A DNA stretch of 6,487 bases from Frankiaceae bacterium (GCA_026786045.1 JAJAYV010000150.1:1-6487); one strand, 5' to 3'. Counted from the stretch's first letter, positions 1-5,483 are shown. Numbers and translations are program-made. The notes: generated by a model not told the origin, from the sequence alone.

Positions 1-2
1 CC

Positions 3-185
3 GCCGCCGCGCGCGCCGCCTCCCGCGCGCACGGCGGCACGCGCGGCCGCGGGGGCGGGGGCGCGCGGCCCGGCGACCGGCCGGGCGAGGGGACCGCCGA
101 GGGCGGCGACGACGCCGGCCGGCTGGTCGTCGACGGGACGGCGTACGGCGCCGGCGACGTCGTCCACCTGCGCCCGGTCAGCTGA
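3..185 (+). CDS. 3' end of an unrecognised protein (5' truncated by window)
   Basis: I do not recognise this gene; it enters from the left edge, so its start is not visible. The frame ending in TGA at 183-185 has G or C at the third position of every sense codon, which is how real genes in this DNA look. About 60 residues are visible. The first part is an Ala/Arg/Gly-rich low-complexity stretch, followed by an acidic Gly/Asp patch and then a more ordered tail reading LVVDGTAYGAGDVVHLRPVS. The mix suggests a flexible linker before a short beta-rich C-terminal element. It converges on the lipoprotein gene and the two coding regions overlap by 8 bp, both stops lying in the palindrome at 178-185. 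Function is unknown; very high GC leaves all frames open here, so the call rests on codon bias and the sensible end point. Confidence 0.5.
   Translation, partial: AAARAASRAHGGTRGRGGGGARPGDRPGEGTAEGGDDAGRLVVDGTAYGAGDVVHLRPVS
178..185. other. Perfect palindrome holding both convergent stop codons
   Basis: The bases TCAGCTGA equal their own reverse complement. The last three bases are the TGA of the plus-strand gene and the first three are the complement of the TGA of the lipoprotein gene, so two tail-to-tail genes overlap by exactly this octamer. There is no spacer in which a conventional terminator could sit. Confidence 0.55.
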
Positions 186-1080
186 TCGTGACGGCCTTGG
201 TGTCCAGCCAGGTGATGGAGCCGTCGCGGGCCGAGCTCTCGAAGGCCCACAGCTCGTAGTCGCCTGCGGGGGCGTCGGTGCTGCCCTCCCACTCGCCGCG
301 CTCGGGTGCGCCGATCGTCGCCGTGGAGAAGCCCTCGTCCACGACGGTGCCACCCTGCTTGAGCTGCCAGTTCACGGTGGCCTCGAAGACCGTCGCGGTG
401 CCGCCGAAGGTGCGCTCGGCGAGCATCGACCCCTCCTGCACGTCGAGCCAGACCGGGCCCAGCGTCTCGGCCGCGGGCGCCCGGGTCAGCACCTGCTCGG
501 TGCCGACCGAGCCCCACAGGGTCTCGACCGGCTGCCCCTCCACCAGCAGGCGGACACCGGTGAGCGAGGGGTCGGCCGCGGTGACGGTGTGCACGAGCTG
601 CTGGAGCGTCATCGCCTCGAAAGCCGATCCGCCGCCGTTGGTCGTCGCCTCCTGCGAGACGTCGACGACGGCCGTGGTCCCGTCGCGCTCGATGCTGCGC
701 AGCTCGGTGCCGGCGGCCCACAGCGAGGTGTAGTCCGGGTCGTTCGGCTTGCCGGCGAGCATGAGGTCGACCGCGTCCTCCACCGCTTGCGCCGGGTCGC
801 CGACCGGCCGCTGCTCGAACTCGCGGTAGAGCCTCGGCCCGCGCGGGTCCTGCGCCGCTCCCAGCCAGTAGGCGGCGCGGGCCTCGGTCTGGGCGGCGGG
901 CTCGCTGCTGCTCTGGCCGGCCGTCGGTGCCGGTTCGGCCGTCGGGCTGACGGTCGGAGCGGTCGGGCTGGCGGGGACTGCGACCGAGCTGGTGCCGTCG
1001 TCGGACCCGCAGCCCGTGAGCAGCAGCACGACGAGCAGGGCGGGGGCGCAGAGCCGAGCCTGGGTGCGGCCAGCGGACAT
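178..1080 (-). CDS. Secreted lipoprotein with GerMN and Gmad2 domains
   Basis: A 300-residue envelope lipoprotein. Residues 1-24 are a lipoprotein signal: basic Arg5/Arg9, a Leu/Val/Ala core, then the lipobox LTGC with Cys24 as the predicted lipidated residue. Residues 25-66 are a Ser/Thr/Pro/Ala linker like those that hold domains away from the membrane. Residues about 68-190 match the GerMN domain (helix near AVEDAVDLMLAG, strands through VVDV, end at EGQPVETLWG). Residues about 208-298 match Gmad2, an immunoglobulin-like domain often fused to GerMN (FEATVNWQL, DGSITWLDTKAVTI). GerMN was named from spore germination protein GerM, but many non-sporulating actinomycetes have GerMN lipoproteins of unknown role; extracytoplasmic binding is inferred. 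The ATG start is fixed by a strong AGGAGGT four nt upstream and by a complete signal peptide from that point. It lies 55 bp downstream of the small membrane protein gene, and a candidate -10 sits in between. Confidence 0.93.
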   Translation of the reverse strand: MSAGRTQARLCAPALLVVLLLTGCGSDDGTSSVAVPASPTAPTVSPTAEPAPTAGQSSSEPAAQTEARAAYWLGAAQDPRGPRLYREFEQRPVGDPAQAVEDAVDLMLAGKPNDPDYTSLWAAGTELRSIERDGTTAVVDVSQEATTNGGGSAFEAMTLQQLVHTVTAADPSLTGVRLLVEGQPVETLWGSVGTEQVLTRAPAAETLGPVWLDVQEGSMLAERTFGGTATVFEATVNWQLKQGGTVVDEGFSTATIGAPERGEWEGSTDAPAGDYELWAFESSARDGSITWLDTKAVTIS

Positions 1081-1084
1081 GGCG

Positions 1085-1091
1085 ACCTCCT
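1085..1091 (-). promoter_or_regulatory. Shine-Dalgarno site of the lipoprotein gene
   Basis: On the minus strand this reads AGGAGGT, a near-perfect anti-16S match, 4 nt before the ATG at 1080. It decides the start and contrasts with several neighbouring genes that have no such site. Confidence 0.85.
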
Positions 1092-1096
1092 GGTGA

Positions 1097-1118
1097 ACGG
1101 GTCGCGGGGGAGACCCGT
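1097..1118 (-). promoter_or_regulatory. Inverted repeat in the lipoprotein leader
   Basis: Half-sites ACGGGTC (1097-1103) and GACCCGT (1112-1118) form a perfect 7-bp stem around an 8-nt loop. If transcription starts just below the TAGCCT box at 1133-1138, the whole hairpin lies in the roughly 46-nt leader, ending 16 nt before the start codon and about 5 nt from the Shine-Dalgarno. It could be an mRNA structure tuning translation, a DNA operator, or a weak terminator for the upstream gene (there is no T run). Chance is possible at this GC content. Confidence 0.35.
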
Positions 1119-1132
1119 ACCCGGTCAGACGC

Positions 1133-1138
1133 AGGCTA
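1133..1138 (-). promoter_or_regulatory. Candidate -10 box (TAGCCT) for the lipoprotein gene
   Basis: On the minus strand TAGCCT fits the actinobacterial TANNNT -10 pattern and overlaps the TAG stop of the upstream small membrane protein gene. A start about 6-7 nt downstream would give a leader with the inverted repeat and Shine-Dalgarno. No convincing -35 is seen. Read-through from the upstream gene could also express the lipoprotein. Confidence 0.4.
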
Positions 1139-1420
1139 GGGCCGCGGGGTTGCCTCCGGTCCGCCCTCGTCGGAGTCGTACGGCGGCCACTGCCCCTGCG
1201 GCGCGCGCAGCGAGTCGAAGTAGCGGTCCTGCGGCCGGGCGCCGGCCTGCTCGCCGGGCCCGCCGGCGTTGGTGCCGAGCGAGGTCCCCACCGCGACCAG
1301 GCCCGCGACGAGGATGACGAGCGCGGCGGGGATGCCCCGCGGCAGCACGGTCGCGGCCAGCACGAATGCCAGCCCTGCGAGCGCGCGCAGGGCGAAGTAG
1401 GTGGTGTGCCGGCGGCTCAT
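1136..1420 (-). CDS. Small two-helix membrane protein, unknown function
   Basis: A 94-residue protein I cannot assign to a named family. After a short basic N-terminus (MSRRHTTY) it has two hydrophobic segments, about residues 8-26 and 31-50, separated by a tight Pro/Arg/Gly turn (LPRGIP). This gives a hairpin in the membrane with both ends on one side; the basic N-terminus suggests the cytoplasm. Residues 51-94 form a polar tail rich in Gly, Pro, Gln and acidic residues, with an RYFDSLR patch near 66-72, probably disordered. The ATG start is supported by a TAGCGT box exactly 6 nt upstream on the minus strand and by no Shine-Dalgarno, the pattern of a leaderless transcript. It is divergent from the cyclase-like gene, with 50 bp between starts. 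Codon bias and membrane pattern make it a credible gene; role unknown. Confidence 0.7.
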   Translation of the reverse strand: MSRRHTTYFALRALAGLAFVLAATVLPRGIPAALVILVAGLVAVGTSLGTNAGGPGEQAGARPQDRYFDSLRAPQGQWPPYDSDEGGPEATPRP

Positions 1421-1423
1421 GTC

Positions 1424-1438
1424 CGGACGCTACGTCCG
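1424..1438. promoter_or_regulatory. Short dyad in the divergent control region
   Basis: CGGACG and CGTCCG flank a 3-nt centre. The dyad covers the candidate minus-strand -10 box at 1427-1432, so a protein bound here would be placed to control the small membrane protein gene. The adjacent GTCCGGAC (1421-1428) is itself palindromic. Short GC-rich dyads are common by chance in such DNA. Confidence 0.25.
1427..1432 (-). promoter_or_regulatory. Candidate -10 box (TAGCGT), leaderless start of membrane protein gene
   Basis: On the minus strand TAGCGT is followed by exactly 6 nt and then the ATG at 1420, so the transcript would begin at or next to the start codon. No Shine-Dalgarno is present, as expected for leaderless translation. 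No clear -35 is visible. Confidence 0.5.
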
Positions 1439-1458
1439 TTCTGCCGGGTCGGCGAGCG

Positions 1459-1464
1459 TAGGTT
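1459..1464 (+). promoter_or_regulatory. Candidate -10 box (TAGGTT), leaderless start of cyclase-like gene
   Basis: TAGGTT followed by 6 nt and then the GTG at 1471, with no Shine-Dalgarno. The spacing equals that of the divergent partner on the other strand, so both genes seem to be read from facing leaderless promoters within 50 bp. No -35 is convincing. Confidence 0.5.
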
Positions 1465-1470
1465 GCGCGC

Positions 1471-1986
1471 GTGGACCCCGACGACCTCGAGGCAACCCTG
1501 CTGGGCGCGCCGTGCGAGCTGACGCGGGACGACGTGGCCGACGCGGTCGGCATCCCCGAGCCGCAGGCGCGCAGCCTGTGGAACGCCATGGGCTTCCCCG
1601 ACGTCGGCCCCGCCGAGCGGGCGTTCACGAGCAAGGACGTCGAGGCGCTGCGGACCGCCCTCGAGCTCGCCGCGACCGGCGTCGTCGACGCCGACACGGT
1701 CATGGTGCTGGCCCGGTCGATGGGCCACGAGCTGCCGGACGTGCGCGCCGGGGTCGCCCTCGGGCCGCTGCTGGTGCGGCTCGGCGACGTGTACGGCGCA
1801 CCGGTCAACCTCGCCAGCCGGCTCACCGACGAGGCGAGGCCGCGCACCGTGCTCGTCGACCAGGCCACCGCCGACGCGCTGGCCGACGACGCCTCGTACG
1901 AGCTCAAGCGGCTGCGCCGCCGGTCGGTGCGCGGCTACCGGTCGCTGACCCCGCACCTGCTGCGGCGTACTAGCGTCGACGCGTGA
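1471..1986 (+). pseudogene. Internally deleted class III adenylate cyclase (regulatory N-terminus joined to end of catalytic domain)
   Basis: An open reading frame of 171 residues joining two pieces of a known actinobacterial architecture. Residues 1-86 resemble the N-terminal regulatory domain of actinobacterial adenylate cyclases (LTRDDVADAVGIP, LWNAMGFPDVG, AFTSKDVEALR, VLARSMGH). From about residue 87 it jumps to the last part of the class III cyclase domain (VRAGVALGPLLVRLGDVYG, VNLASRL, then KRLRRRSVRGYRSL). Asp106, Asn113 and Arg117 keep the 7- and 4-residue spacing of the substrate Asp and transition-state Asn/Arg of class III enzymes. The FxDxxGFT segment, the second metal aspartate and the substrate lysine, which should lie between the halves, are absent. 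Relatives are about 330-350 residues, so roughly 150-180 residues are missing, an estimate from memory. It cannot make cAMP alone. The frame is intact and overlaps the lyase gene by GTGA, so it may still be translated; a binding or regulatory role is possible. Confidence 0.75.
1971..1976 (+). promoter_or_regulatory. Candidate -10 box (TAGCGT), leaderless start of HMG-CoA lyase gene
   Basis: TAGCGT lies inside the last codons of the cyclase-like gene, 6 nt before the GTG at 1983. The lyase has no Shine-Dalgarno. It could thus be expressed both from this internal leaderless promoter and by coupling to the overlapping upstream frame. Confidence 0.45.
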
Positions 1987-2897
1987 GCGACCTCCCCCAG
2001 CGGATCAGCCTGCGCGAGGTGGGACCGCGCGACGGCCTGCAGAACGAAGCGCCCGTGCCCACCGAGAGCAAGGTGGCGCTCATCGACGCGCTGTCGCGCA
2101 CCGGCGTCGGGCGGATCGAGGCGGTGTCCTTCGTCCACCCGAAGGCGATCCCGTCGATGGCCGACGCCGCGGAGGTATGGGCGGCCGTGGCCAAGTCCGT
2201 CGACGTCCGGTACTCCGCGCTCGTGCCGAACCTGCGTGGCGCCCAGCGCGCGCTCGACGCCGGCTTCCGCGAGATCGAGGTCGTCGTCAGCGCCAGCGAC
2301 ACGCACAACCTCAAGAACGTCAACCGCAGCACCGACCAGTCGCTCGACGACATCGCCGAGCTGCTGCAGGCCGCGCACGCCGCCGGCGCCACCTGCCAGG
2401 TCATCGTCTCCACCGCCTTCGGCTGCCCGTACGAGGGGGAGGTGCCGGTCGAGCGAGTGCTGGCCGTCGCTGGCCGCGCGCTGGCAGACGGCGCGGACGG
2501 GCTGTCGTACGGCGACACCACCGGCATGGCGACGCCGAGCCGGGTGACGGCGCTGGTCGGCGAGACGCGGATGCGCTTGCCGGACGCCGAGCTGAACCTG
2601 CACTTCCACAACACCCGGGGGACGGGGCTGGCCAACGTCCTCGCCGCCCTGCAGCTCGGCGTCATCGACTACGACGCCTCGGTCGGCGGGCTCGGCGGCT
2701 GCCCCTACGCCCCCGGCGCCACCGGCAACGTGTGCACCGAGGACCTCGTGCACATGGTCGAGGACATGGGTGTCGACACCGGCGTGGACCTCGACGCGAT
2801 GCTCGACGCGGCCCGCGAGGCCGAGCGGCTCGTCGGCCGCACCCTGCCGTCGCAGGTCCTGCGCGCCGGCCCGCGCACCCGGCTCACCCCCCTGTAG
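1983..2897 (+). CDS. Hydroxymethylglutaryl-CoA lyase (HMGL family)
   Basis: A 304-residue cytosolic TIM-barrel enzyme expected to cleave 3-hydroxy-3-methylglutaryl-CoA to acetyl-CoA and acetoacetate, the last step of leucine breakdown (symbols mvaB or hmgL are used for such genes). The N-terminal motif EVGPRDGLQNE at 12-22 supplies Arg16 and Asp17, equivalent to the catalytic Arg/Asp of the human enzyme. LHFHNT carries metal-ligand histidines His207 and His209. The GGCPYAPGATGN loop at 238-249 has the catalytic Cys240 and Asn249. Length is normal for bacterial forms, and all key residues are present. The GTG start overlaps the previous gene's stop (GTGA) and gives a first strand in the expected place. 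The family includes relatives acting on other 3-hydroxyacyl-CoA substrates, so the exact substrate is inferred. No other leucine-pathway genes adjoin it; the next gene converges on it 24 bp away. Confidence 0.93.
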   Translation: MSDLPQRISLREVGPRDGLQNEAPVPTESKVALIDALSRTGVGRIEAVSFVHPKAIPSMADAAEVWAAVAKSVDVRYSALVPNLRGAQRALDAGFREIEVVVSASDTHNLKNVNRSTDQSLDDIAELLQAAHAAGATCQVIVSTAFGCPYEGEVPVERVLAVAGRALADGADGLSYGDTTGMATPSRVTALVGETRMRLPDAELNLHFHNTRGTGLANVLAALQLGVIDYDASVGGLGGCPYAPGATGNVCTEDLVHMVEDMGVDTGVDLDAMLDAAREAERLVGRTLPSQVLRAGPRTRLTPL

Positions 2898-2941
2898 CGG
2901 AGCTGCACGCGCTCGCCCCGCTCAGCGGCGGCGCAGCCGCC
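2896..2941. terminator. Possible bidirectional hairpin region between convergent genes
   Basis: The 24-bp gap between the lyase and gtrA stops, plus the gtrA 3' end, holds an AGCGG (2896-2900) / CCGCT (2918-2922) pair and a tight hairpin of GGCGGC (2927-2932) and GCCGCC (2936-2941) with a 3-nt loop. Either could slow transcription from both sides. There is no T run, and the second stem is partly explained by Arg codons at the end of gtrA, so support is weak. Confidence 0.3.
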
Positions 2942-3437
2942 CGTCCCGGACGTCCTCGAGCACGACATGGGCGACCGGGTCGCCGTCGTACTCCGCCTCC
3001 TCGACCTCGGCCGGCGCGGCCCATACGAACTTGCGGTAGGACCAGAAGCGGAACGTCGTGCCGAGCACGAGCCCCACCCCGTTGGCGGCAATGTTGTCGG
3101 CCAGCCGGGACTCGAAGCCCAGCACGTAGTGCGAGACGAAGAGGCAGAGCAGCGAGATGCTCAGGCCGACGGCGTTGAGCCCGACGAACAGGCCGTACTC
3201 CCGCCGCAGCGAGGTGCGGGTGCGGTGCTTGAACGACCAGTGCCGGTTGAGCAGGAACGCGTTGGTGGCCGAGACGACCGTCGAGCAGACCTTCGCCGTC
3301 AGCGGCTTGTCGGGCAGCGCCAGCAGGACGAGGTTGAACACCAGCAGGTCGATGCCGAGGCTGATGAAGCCGACGGTCCCGAACTTGGCCAGCTCGCTGA
3401 ACAGCGAGCGGAAGCGCTCGACCAGCGCCCTCAGCAC
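2922..3437 (-). CDS. GtrA-family polytopic membrane protein
   Basis: A 171-residue integral membrane protein of the GtrA family, whose members are thought to help move polyprenyl-phosphate-linked sugars across the membrane or otherwise act in cell-surface glycan synthesis. Four hydrophobic segments are visible, about residues 18-41, 46-63, 83-106 and 113-131. Family motifs are KFGTVGF (18-24) with Asp30 in helix one, NRHWSF (64-69) after helix two, and FRFWSYRKFVW (129-139) after helix four. The tail (140-171) is acidic then strongly basic (RRR end) and extends beyond the usual family end. The GTG start has no Shine-Dalgarno; a TAGGCT box and a nine-codon leader frame lie just upstream, suggesting reinitiation. 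In many actinomycetes, as I recall, GtrA genes sit divergently beside purK; here purK is about 3 kb away. The glycan substrate cannot be told from sequence. Confidence 0.9.
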   Translation of the reverse strand: MLRALVERFRSLFSELAKFGTVGFISLGIDLLVFNLVLLALPDKPLTAKVCSTVVSATNAFLLNRHWSFKHRTRTSLRREYGLFVGLNAVGLSISLLCLFVSHYVLGFESRLADNIAANGVGLVLGTTFRFWSYRKFVWAAPAEVEEAEYDGDPVAHVVLEDVRDGRLRRR

Positions 3438-3460
3438 GGGAGGGCGGCCGGTCCGGTCAT
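3431..3460 (-). CDS. Possible nine-codon leader ORF overlapping the gtrA start
   Basis: On the minus strand an ATG at 3460, exactly 6 nt below a TAGGCT box, opens a frame reading MTGPAALPC and stopping at TGA (3433-3431). The gtrA GTG at 3437-3435 lies inside its last codons in another frame, so the stop falls just past the gtrA start. This fits a leaderless mini-ORF feeding ribosomes to gtrA by termination and reinitiation. It is too short for codon-bias support and may be a coincidence. Confidence 0.35.
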   Translation of the reverse strand: MTGPAALPC

Positions 3461-3466
3461 CGGACC
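3450..3466. promoter_or_regulatory. Dyad between gtrA and the dehydrogenase operon
   Basis: GGTCCG (3450-3455) and CGGACC (3461-3466) flank 5 nt. The dyad begins right after the minus-strand TAGGCT box and spans the likely gtrA transcription start, a position typical of a repressor site. It also lies upstream of the operon on the other strand. Chance occurrence is possible. Confidence 0.3.
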
Positions 3467-3472
3467 AGCCTA
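3467..3472 (-). promoter_or_regulatory. Candidate -10 box (TAGGCT) for gtrA
   Basis: On the minus strand TAGGCT is followed by 6 nt and the ATG of the mini-ORF at 3460, the same geometry as the other leaderless candidates. On the plus strand an overlapping TAGCGG (3471-3476) is a poorer match that might serve the dehydrogenase operon, giving a leader of roughly 40 nt. Confidence 0.4.
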
Positions 3473-3509
3473 GCGGGGGCGTGGGAAGATGCCCGCACCG
3501 CTTCTGCCT

Positions 3510-3516
3510 GGAGGAT
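3510..3516 (+). promoter_or_regulatory. Shine-Dalgarno site of the acyl-CoA dehydrogenase gene
   Basis: GGAGGAT ends 3 nt, with its GGAGG core 5 nt, before the GTG at 3520. It selects this start over an in-frame GTG at 3481, which has no such site. Confidence 0.8.
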
Positions 3517-3519
3517 CAC

Positions 3520-4671
3520 GTGCTCGACACCCGGCTCACCGAGGAGCAGCAGTCGCTGCGCAAGACGGTCGAGGCCTTCGCCCGCGAGGTCGTCGCCCCC
3601 GTGTCCTACGCCCACGACCGCGACCGCACCTTTCCGTACGACGTGGTGCGCGGCATGGCCGAGATGGGCCTGTTCGGCCTGCCCTTCCCGGAGGAGTACG
3701 GCGGCATGGGCGGCGACTACTTCGCCCTGTGCCTGGCCATCGAGGAGCTCGCCCGGGTCGACCAGAGCGTCGCGATCACGCTGGAGGCCGGCTGCTCGCT
3801 CGGCGCGATGCCGATCTTCCGCTTCGGCACCGAGGAGCAGAAGCAGCAGTGGCTGCCGCAGCTGTGCTCCGGAGAGGCGCTCGGCGCCTTCGGGCTCACC
3901 GAGCCCGGCGCCGGCAGCGACGCCGGCGGCACCCGCACCACCGCCCGGCTCGAGGACGGCTCCTGGGTCGTCAACGGCACCAAGGCGTTCATCACCAACA
4001 GCGGCACCGACCTGACCCGACTGGTGACGGTGACGGCCGTGACCGGCCAGACGAGCAGCGGCAAGAAGGAGATCTCCTCGATCCTCGTGCCGGTGCCGAT
4101 CGAGGGCTTCACCGCCGAGCCGGCGTACGACAAGGTCGGCTGGCACGCCAGCGACACCCACCCGCTGACCTTCGAGGACGTCCGCGTCCCGGCGGAGAAC
4201 CTGCTGGGCGGGCGCGGTCGCGGTTACGCCAACTTCCTGCACATCCTGGACGAGGGCCGCATCGCCATCAGCGCACTGTCGGTCGGCGCCGCGCAGGGCT
4301 GCGTCGACCAGAGCGTGAAGTACGCCAAGGAGCGCGAGGCCTTCGGACGGCCGATCGGGCAGAACCAGGCCATTGCGTTCAAGATCGCGCGGATGGAGGC
4401 GCGGGTGCACACCGCCCGCACCGCCTACTACGACGCGGCCGCCAGGATGATGGTCGGCCTGCCGTTCAAGAAGGAGGCGGCGATCGCCAAGCTCGTCTCC
4501 GGCGAGGCCGCGATGGACAACGCGCGCGACGCGACGCAGGTGCACGGCGGCTACGGCTTCATGAACGAGTACGTCGTGTCGCGCCACTACCGCGACTCGA
4601 AGATCCTCGAGATCGGCGAGGGCACCACCGAGGTGCAGCTCATGCTCATCGCTCGCGAGCTCGGCCTGTGA
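3520..4671 (+). CDS. Acyl-CoA dehydrogenase (FAD-dependent)
   Basis: A 383-residue cytosolic flavoenzyme that oxidises acyl-CoA to trans-2-enoyl-CoA, passing electrons to an electron-transfer flavoprotein. Domain order is standard: N-terminal helices (LTEEQQSLRKTVEAFAREVV), a middle beta domain with the flavin/substrate signature GLTEPGAGSD, and a C-terminal helical domain with the second signature from QVHGGYGF through YRDSK. The IGEGTTEVQ motif places the likely catalytic base at Glu367, the medium/short-chain position. At the alternative site used by isovaleryl-CoA dehydrogenase (just before Arg in LDEGRIA) there is Gly246. I therefore favour a short- or medium/branched-chain enzyme; exact substrate unknown. 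Length is typical. The GTG start is set by GGAGGAT. It opens an operon: its TGA overlaps the phosphatase start by GTGA. Confidence 0.95.
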   Translation: MLDTRLTEEQQSLRKTVEAFAREVVAPVSYAHDRDRTFPYDVVRGMAEMGLFGLPFPEEYGGMGGDYFALCLAIEELARVDQSVAITLEAGCSLGAMPIFRFGTEEQKQQWLPQLCSGEALGAFGLTEPGAGSDAGGTRTTARLEDGSWVVNGTKAFITNSGTDLTRLVTVTAVTGQTSSGKKEISSILVPVPIEGFTAEPAYDKVGWHASDTHPLTFEDVRVPAENLLGGRGRGYANFLHILDEGRIAISALSVGAAQGCVDQSVKYAKEREAFGRPIGQNQAIAFKIARMEARVHTARTAYYDAAARMMVGLPFKKEAAIAKLVSGEAAMDNARDATQVHGGYGFMNEYVVSRHYRDSKILEIGEGTTEVQLMLIARELGL

Positions 4672-5483
4672 GCGTGAGCTGGATCGAGCTAGAGGGGGCC
4701 GTCAACGTCCGCGACGTCGGCGGGCTGCCGACGATCGACGGGCGCACCACCCGCCCGGGTGTGCTGCTGCGCGCCGACAACCTGCAGGACCTCACCGCGG
4801 CCGACGTGACCATGCTGCGTGACCGGCTGCGGCTGCAGACCGTCGTCGACCTGCGCAGCACCGGCGAGCTGCACCTCGCGGGGGAGGGTCCGCTCAAGCG
4901 CGCCGGGCTCGTGCACCACCACCTGTCGCTCATCCCGGAGTGGGACGGCGAGCCCGACGGGGCCGAGGTGCAGCGCGCGCTCGACACGACCCTGCAGGAA
5001 AAGGCGCTGCCCGCCCGCCCGCGGCAGACCGACCCGACCGACCTCGGCGACCACTACACCGGCTACGTCCGCGACGCCGGCGCGAACATCGGCAAGGCGT
5101 TGCACGTGCTCGCCGAGGCCGACAGCGGCGCCGTGCTCGTGCACTGCGCCGCGGGCAAGGACCGCACCGGTGTGGTCGTCGCCCTGGCCCTGTCGCTGGC
5201 CGGCGTCAGCCGCGAGGCGGTCGTCGCCGACTACGTCCGCAGCGCCGAGCGGATCGAGCAGATCCACCGGCGCCTGCTGGCGACCGACGCGTACGGCCCC
5301 GGTCTCGTAGGCGTGGCGCCGGCGGACATGACGCCCAAGGCGTCCTCGATGGAGCACTTCCTCGACGTGGTCGACCGCGACTACGGCGGTCCGCACGGTC
5401 TGGCGATGTCGGTCGGCGTGCCCGAGGAGGCGGTGGCCCGCTTGGGTGTGCGCCTGGTCGGCACCTCCCCGCGCGCCCGGTGA
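4668..5483 (+). CDS. MptpB-like tyrosine/dual-specificity phosphatase
   Basis: A 271-residue protein phosphatase of the family of Mycobacterium tuberculosis PtpB (MptpB). NVRDVGGLPT near the N-terminus is the usual opening of this family. The catalytic P-loop HCAAGKDRTG supplies Cys160 (nucleophile), Lys164, Asp165 and Arg166. From the GTG at 4668 these have the same numbers as Cys160/Lys164/Asp165/Arg166 of MptpB, supporting that start over the GTG two codons later. It continues VVADYVRSAERI and ends with a DRDYGGPHGL segment, both with MptpB counterparts. MptpB dephosphorylates phosphotyrosine, phosphoserine/threonine and phosphoinositides, and is secreted to act in macrophages. No signal peptide is seen here, so a cytosolic role in dephosphorylating proteins or small phosphates is equally likely. 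It overlaps genes on both sides by GTGA and has no strong Shine-Dalgarno, so translation is probably coupled. Confidence 0.9.
   Translation: MSVSWIELEGAVNVRDVGGLPTIDGRTTRPGVLLRADNLQDLTAADVTMLRDRLRLQTVVDLRSTGELHLAGEGPLKRAGLVHHHLSLIPEWDGEPDGAEVQRALDTTLQEKALPARPRQTDPTDLGDHYTGYVRDAGANIGKALHVLAEADSGAVLVHCAAGKDRTGVVVALALSLAGVSREAVVADYVRSAERIEQIHRRLLATDAYGPGLVGVAPADMTPKASSMEHFLDVVDRDYGGPHGLAMSVGVPEEAVARLGVRLVGTSPRAR

Noticed and set aside
1421..1470. -35 boxes for the divergent promoters
   Set aside because: No hexamer resembling TTGACA lies 16-19 nt upstream of either -10 box, so none is annotated.
1125..1907. 260-codon minus-strand frame opposite the cyclase-like gene
   Set aside because: It is low-complexity Ser/Arg/Thr/Ala sequence antisense to a recognised family, and crosses the divergent promoter region.
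3481..3519. Upstream in-frame GTG at 3481 as the dehydrogenase start
   Set aside because: It has no Shine-Dalgarno, the nearby TAGCGG box lacks the final T and is only 4 nt away, and the 13 added residues are not family-like. GTG 3520 has GGAGGAT and gives normal length.
3457..4587. 376-codon minus-strand frame across the dehydrogenase
   Set aside because: Antisense shadow of a well-supported gene; the translation is rich in Ala, Val, Arg, His and Gly with no domain pattern.
3489..4667. Long plus-strand open frame upstream of, and in frame with, the phosphatase
   Set aside because: It lies wholly over the acyl-CoA dehydrogenase, whose motifs are clear, and translates to Arg/Gly/Ala-rich sequence typical of a shifted reading of GC-rich DNA.
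1983..4671. A leucine-degradation operon of lyase plus dehydrogenase
   Set aside because: A convergent gtrA gene separates them, they are in different transcription units, and the dehydrogenase lacks the isovaleryl-type catalytic residue.
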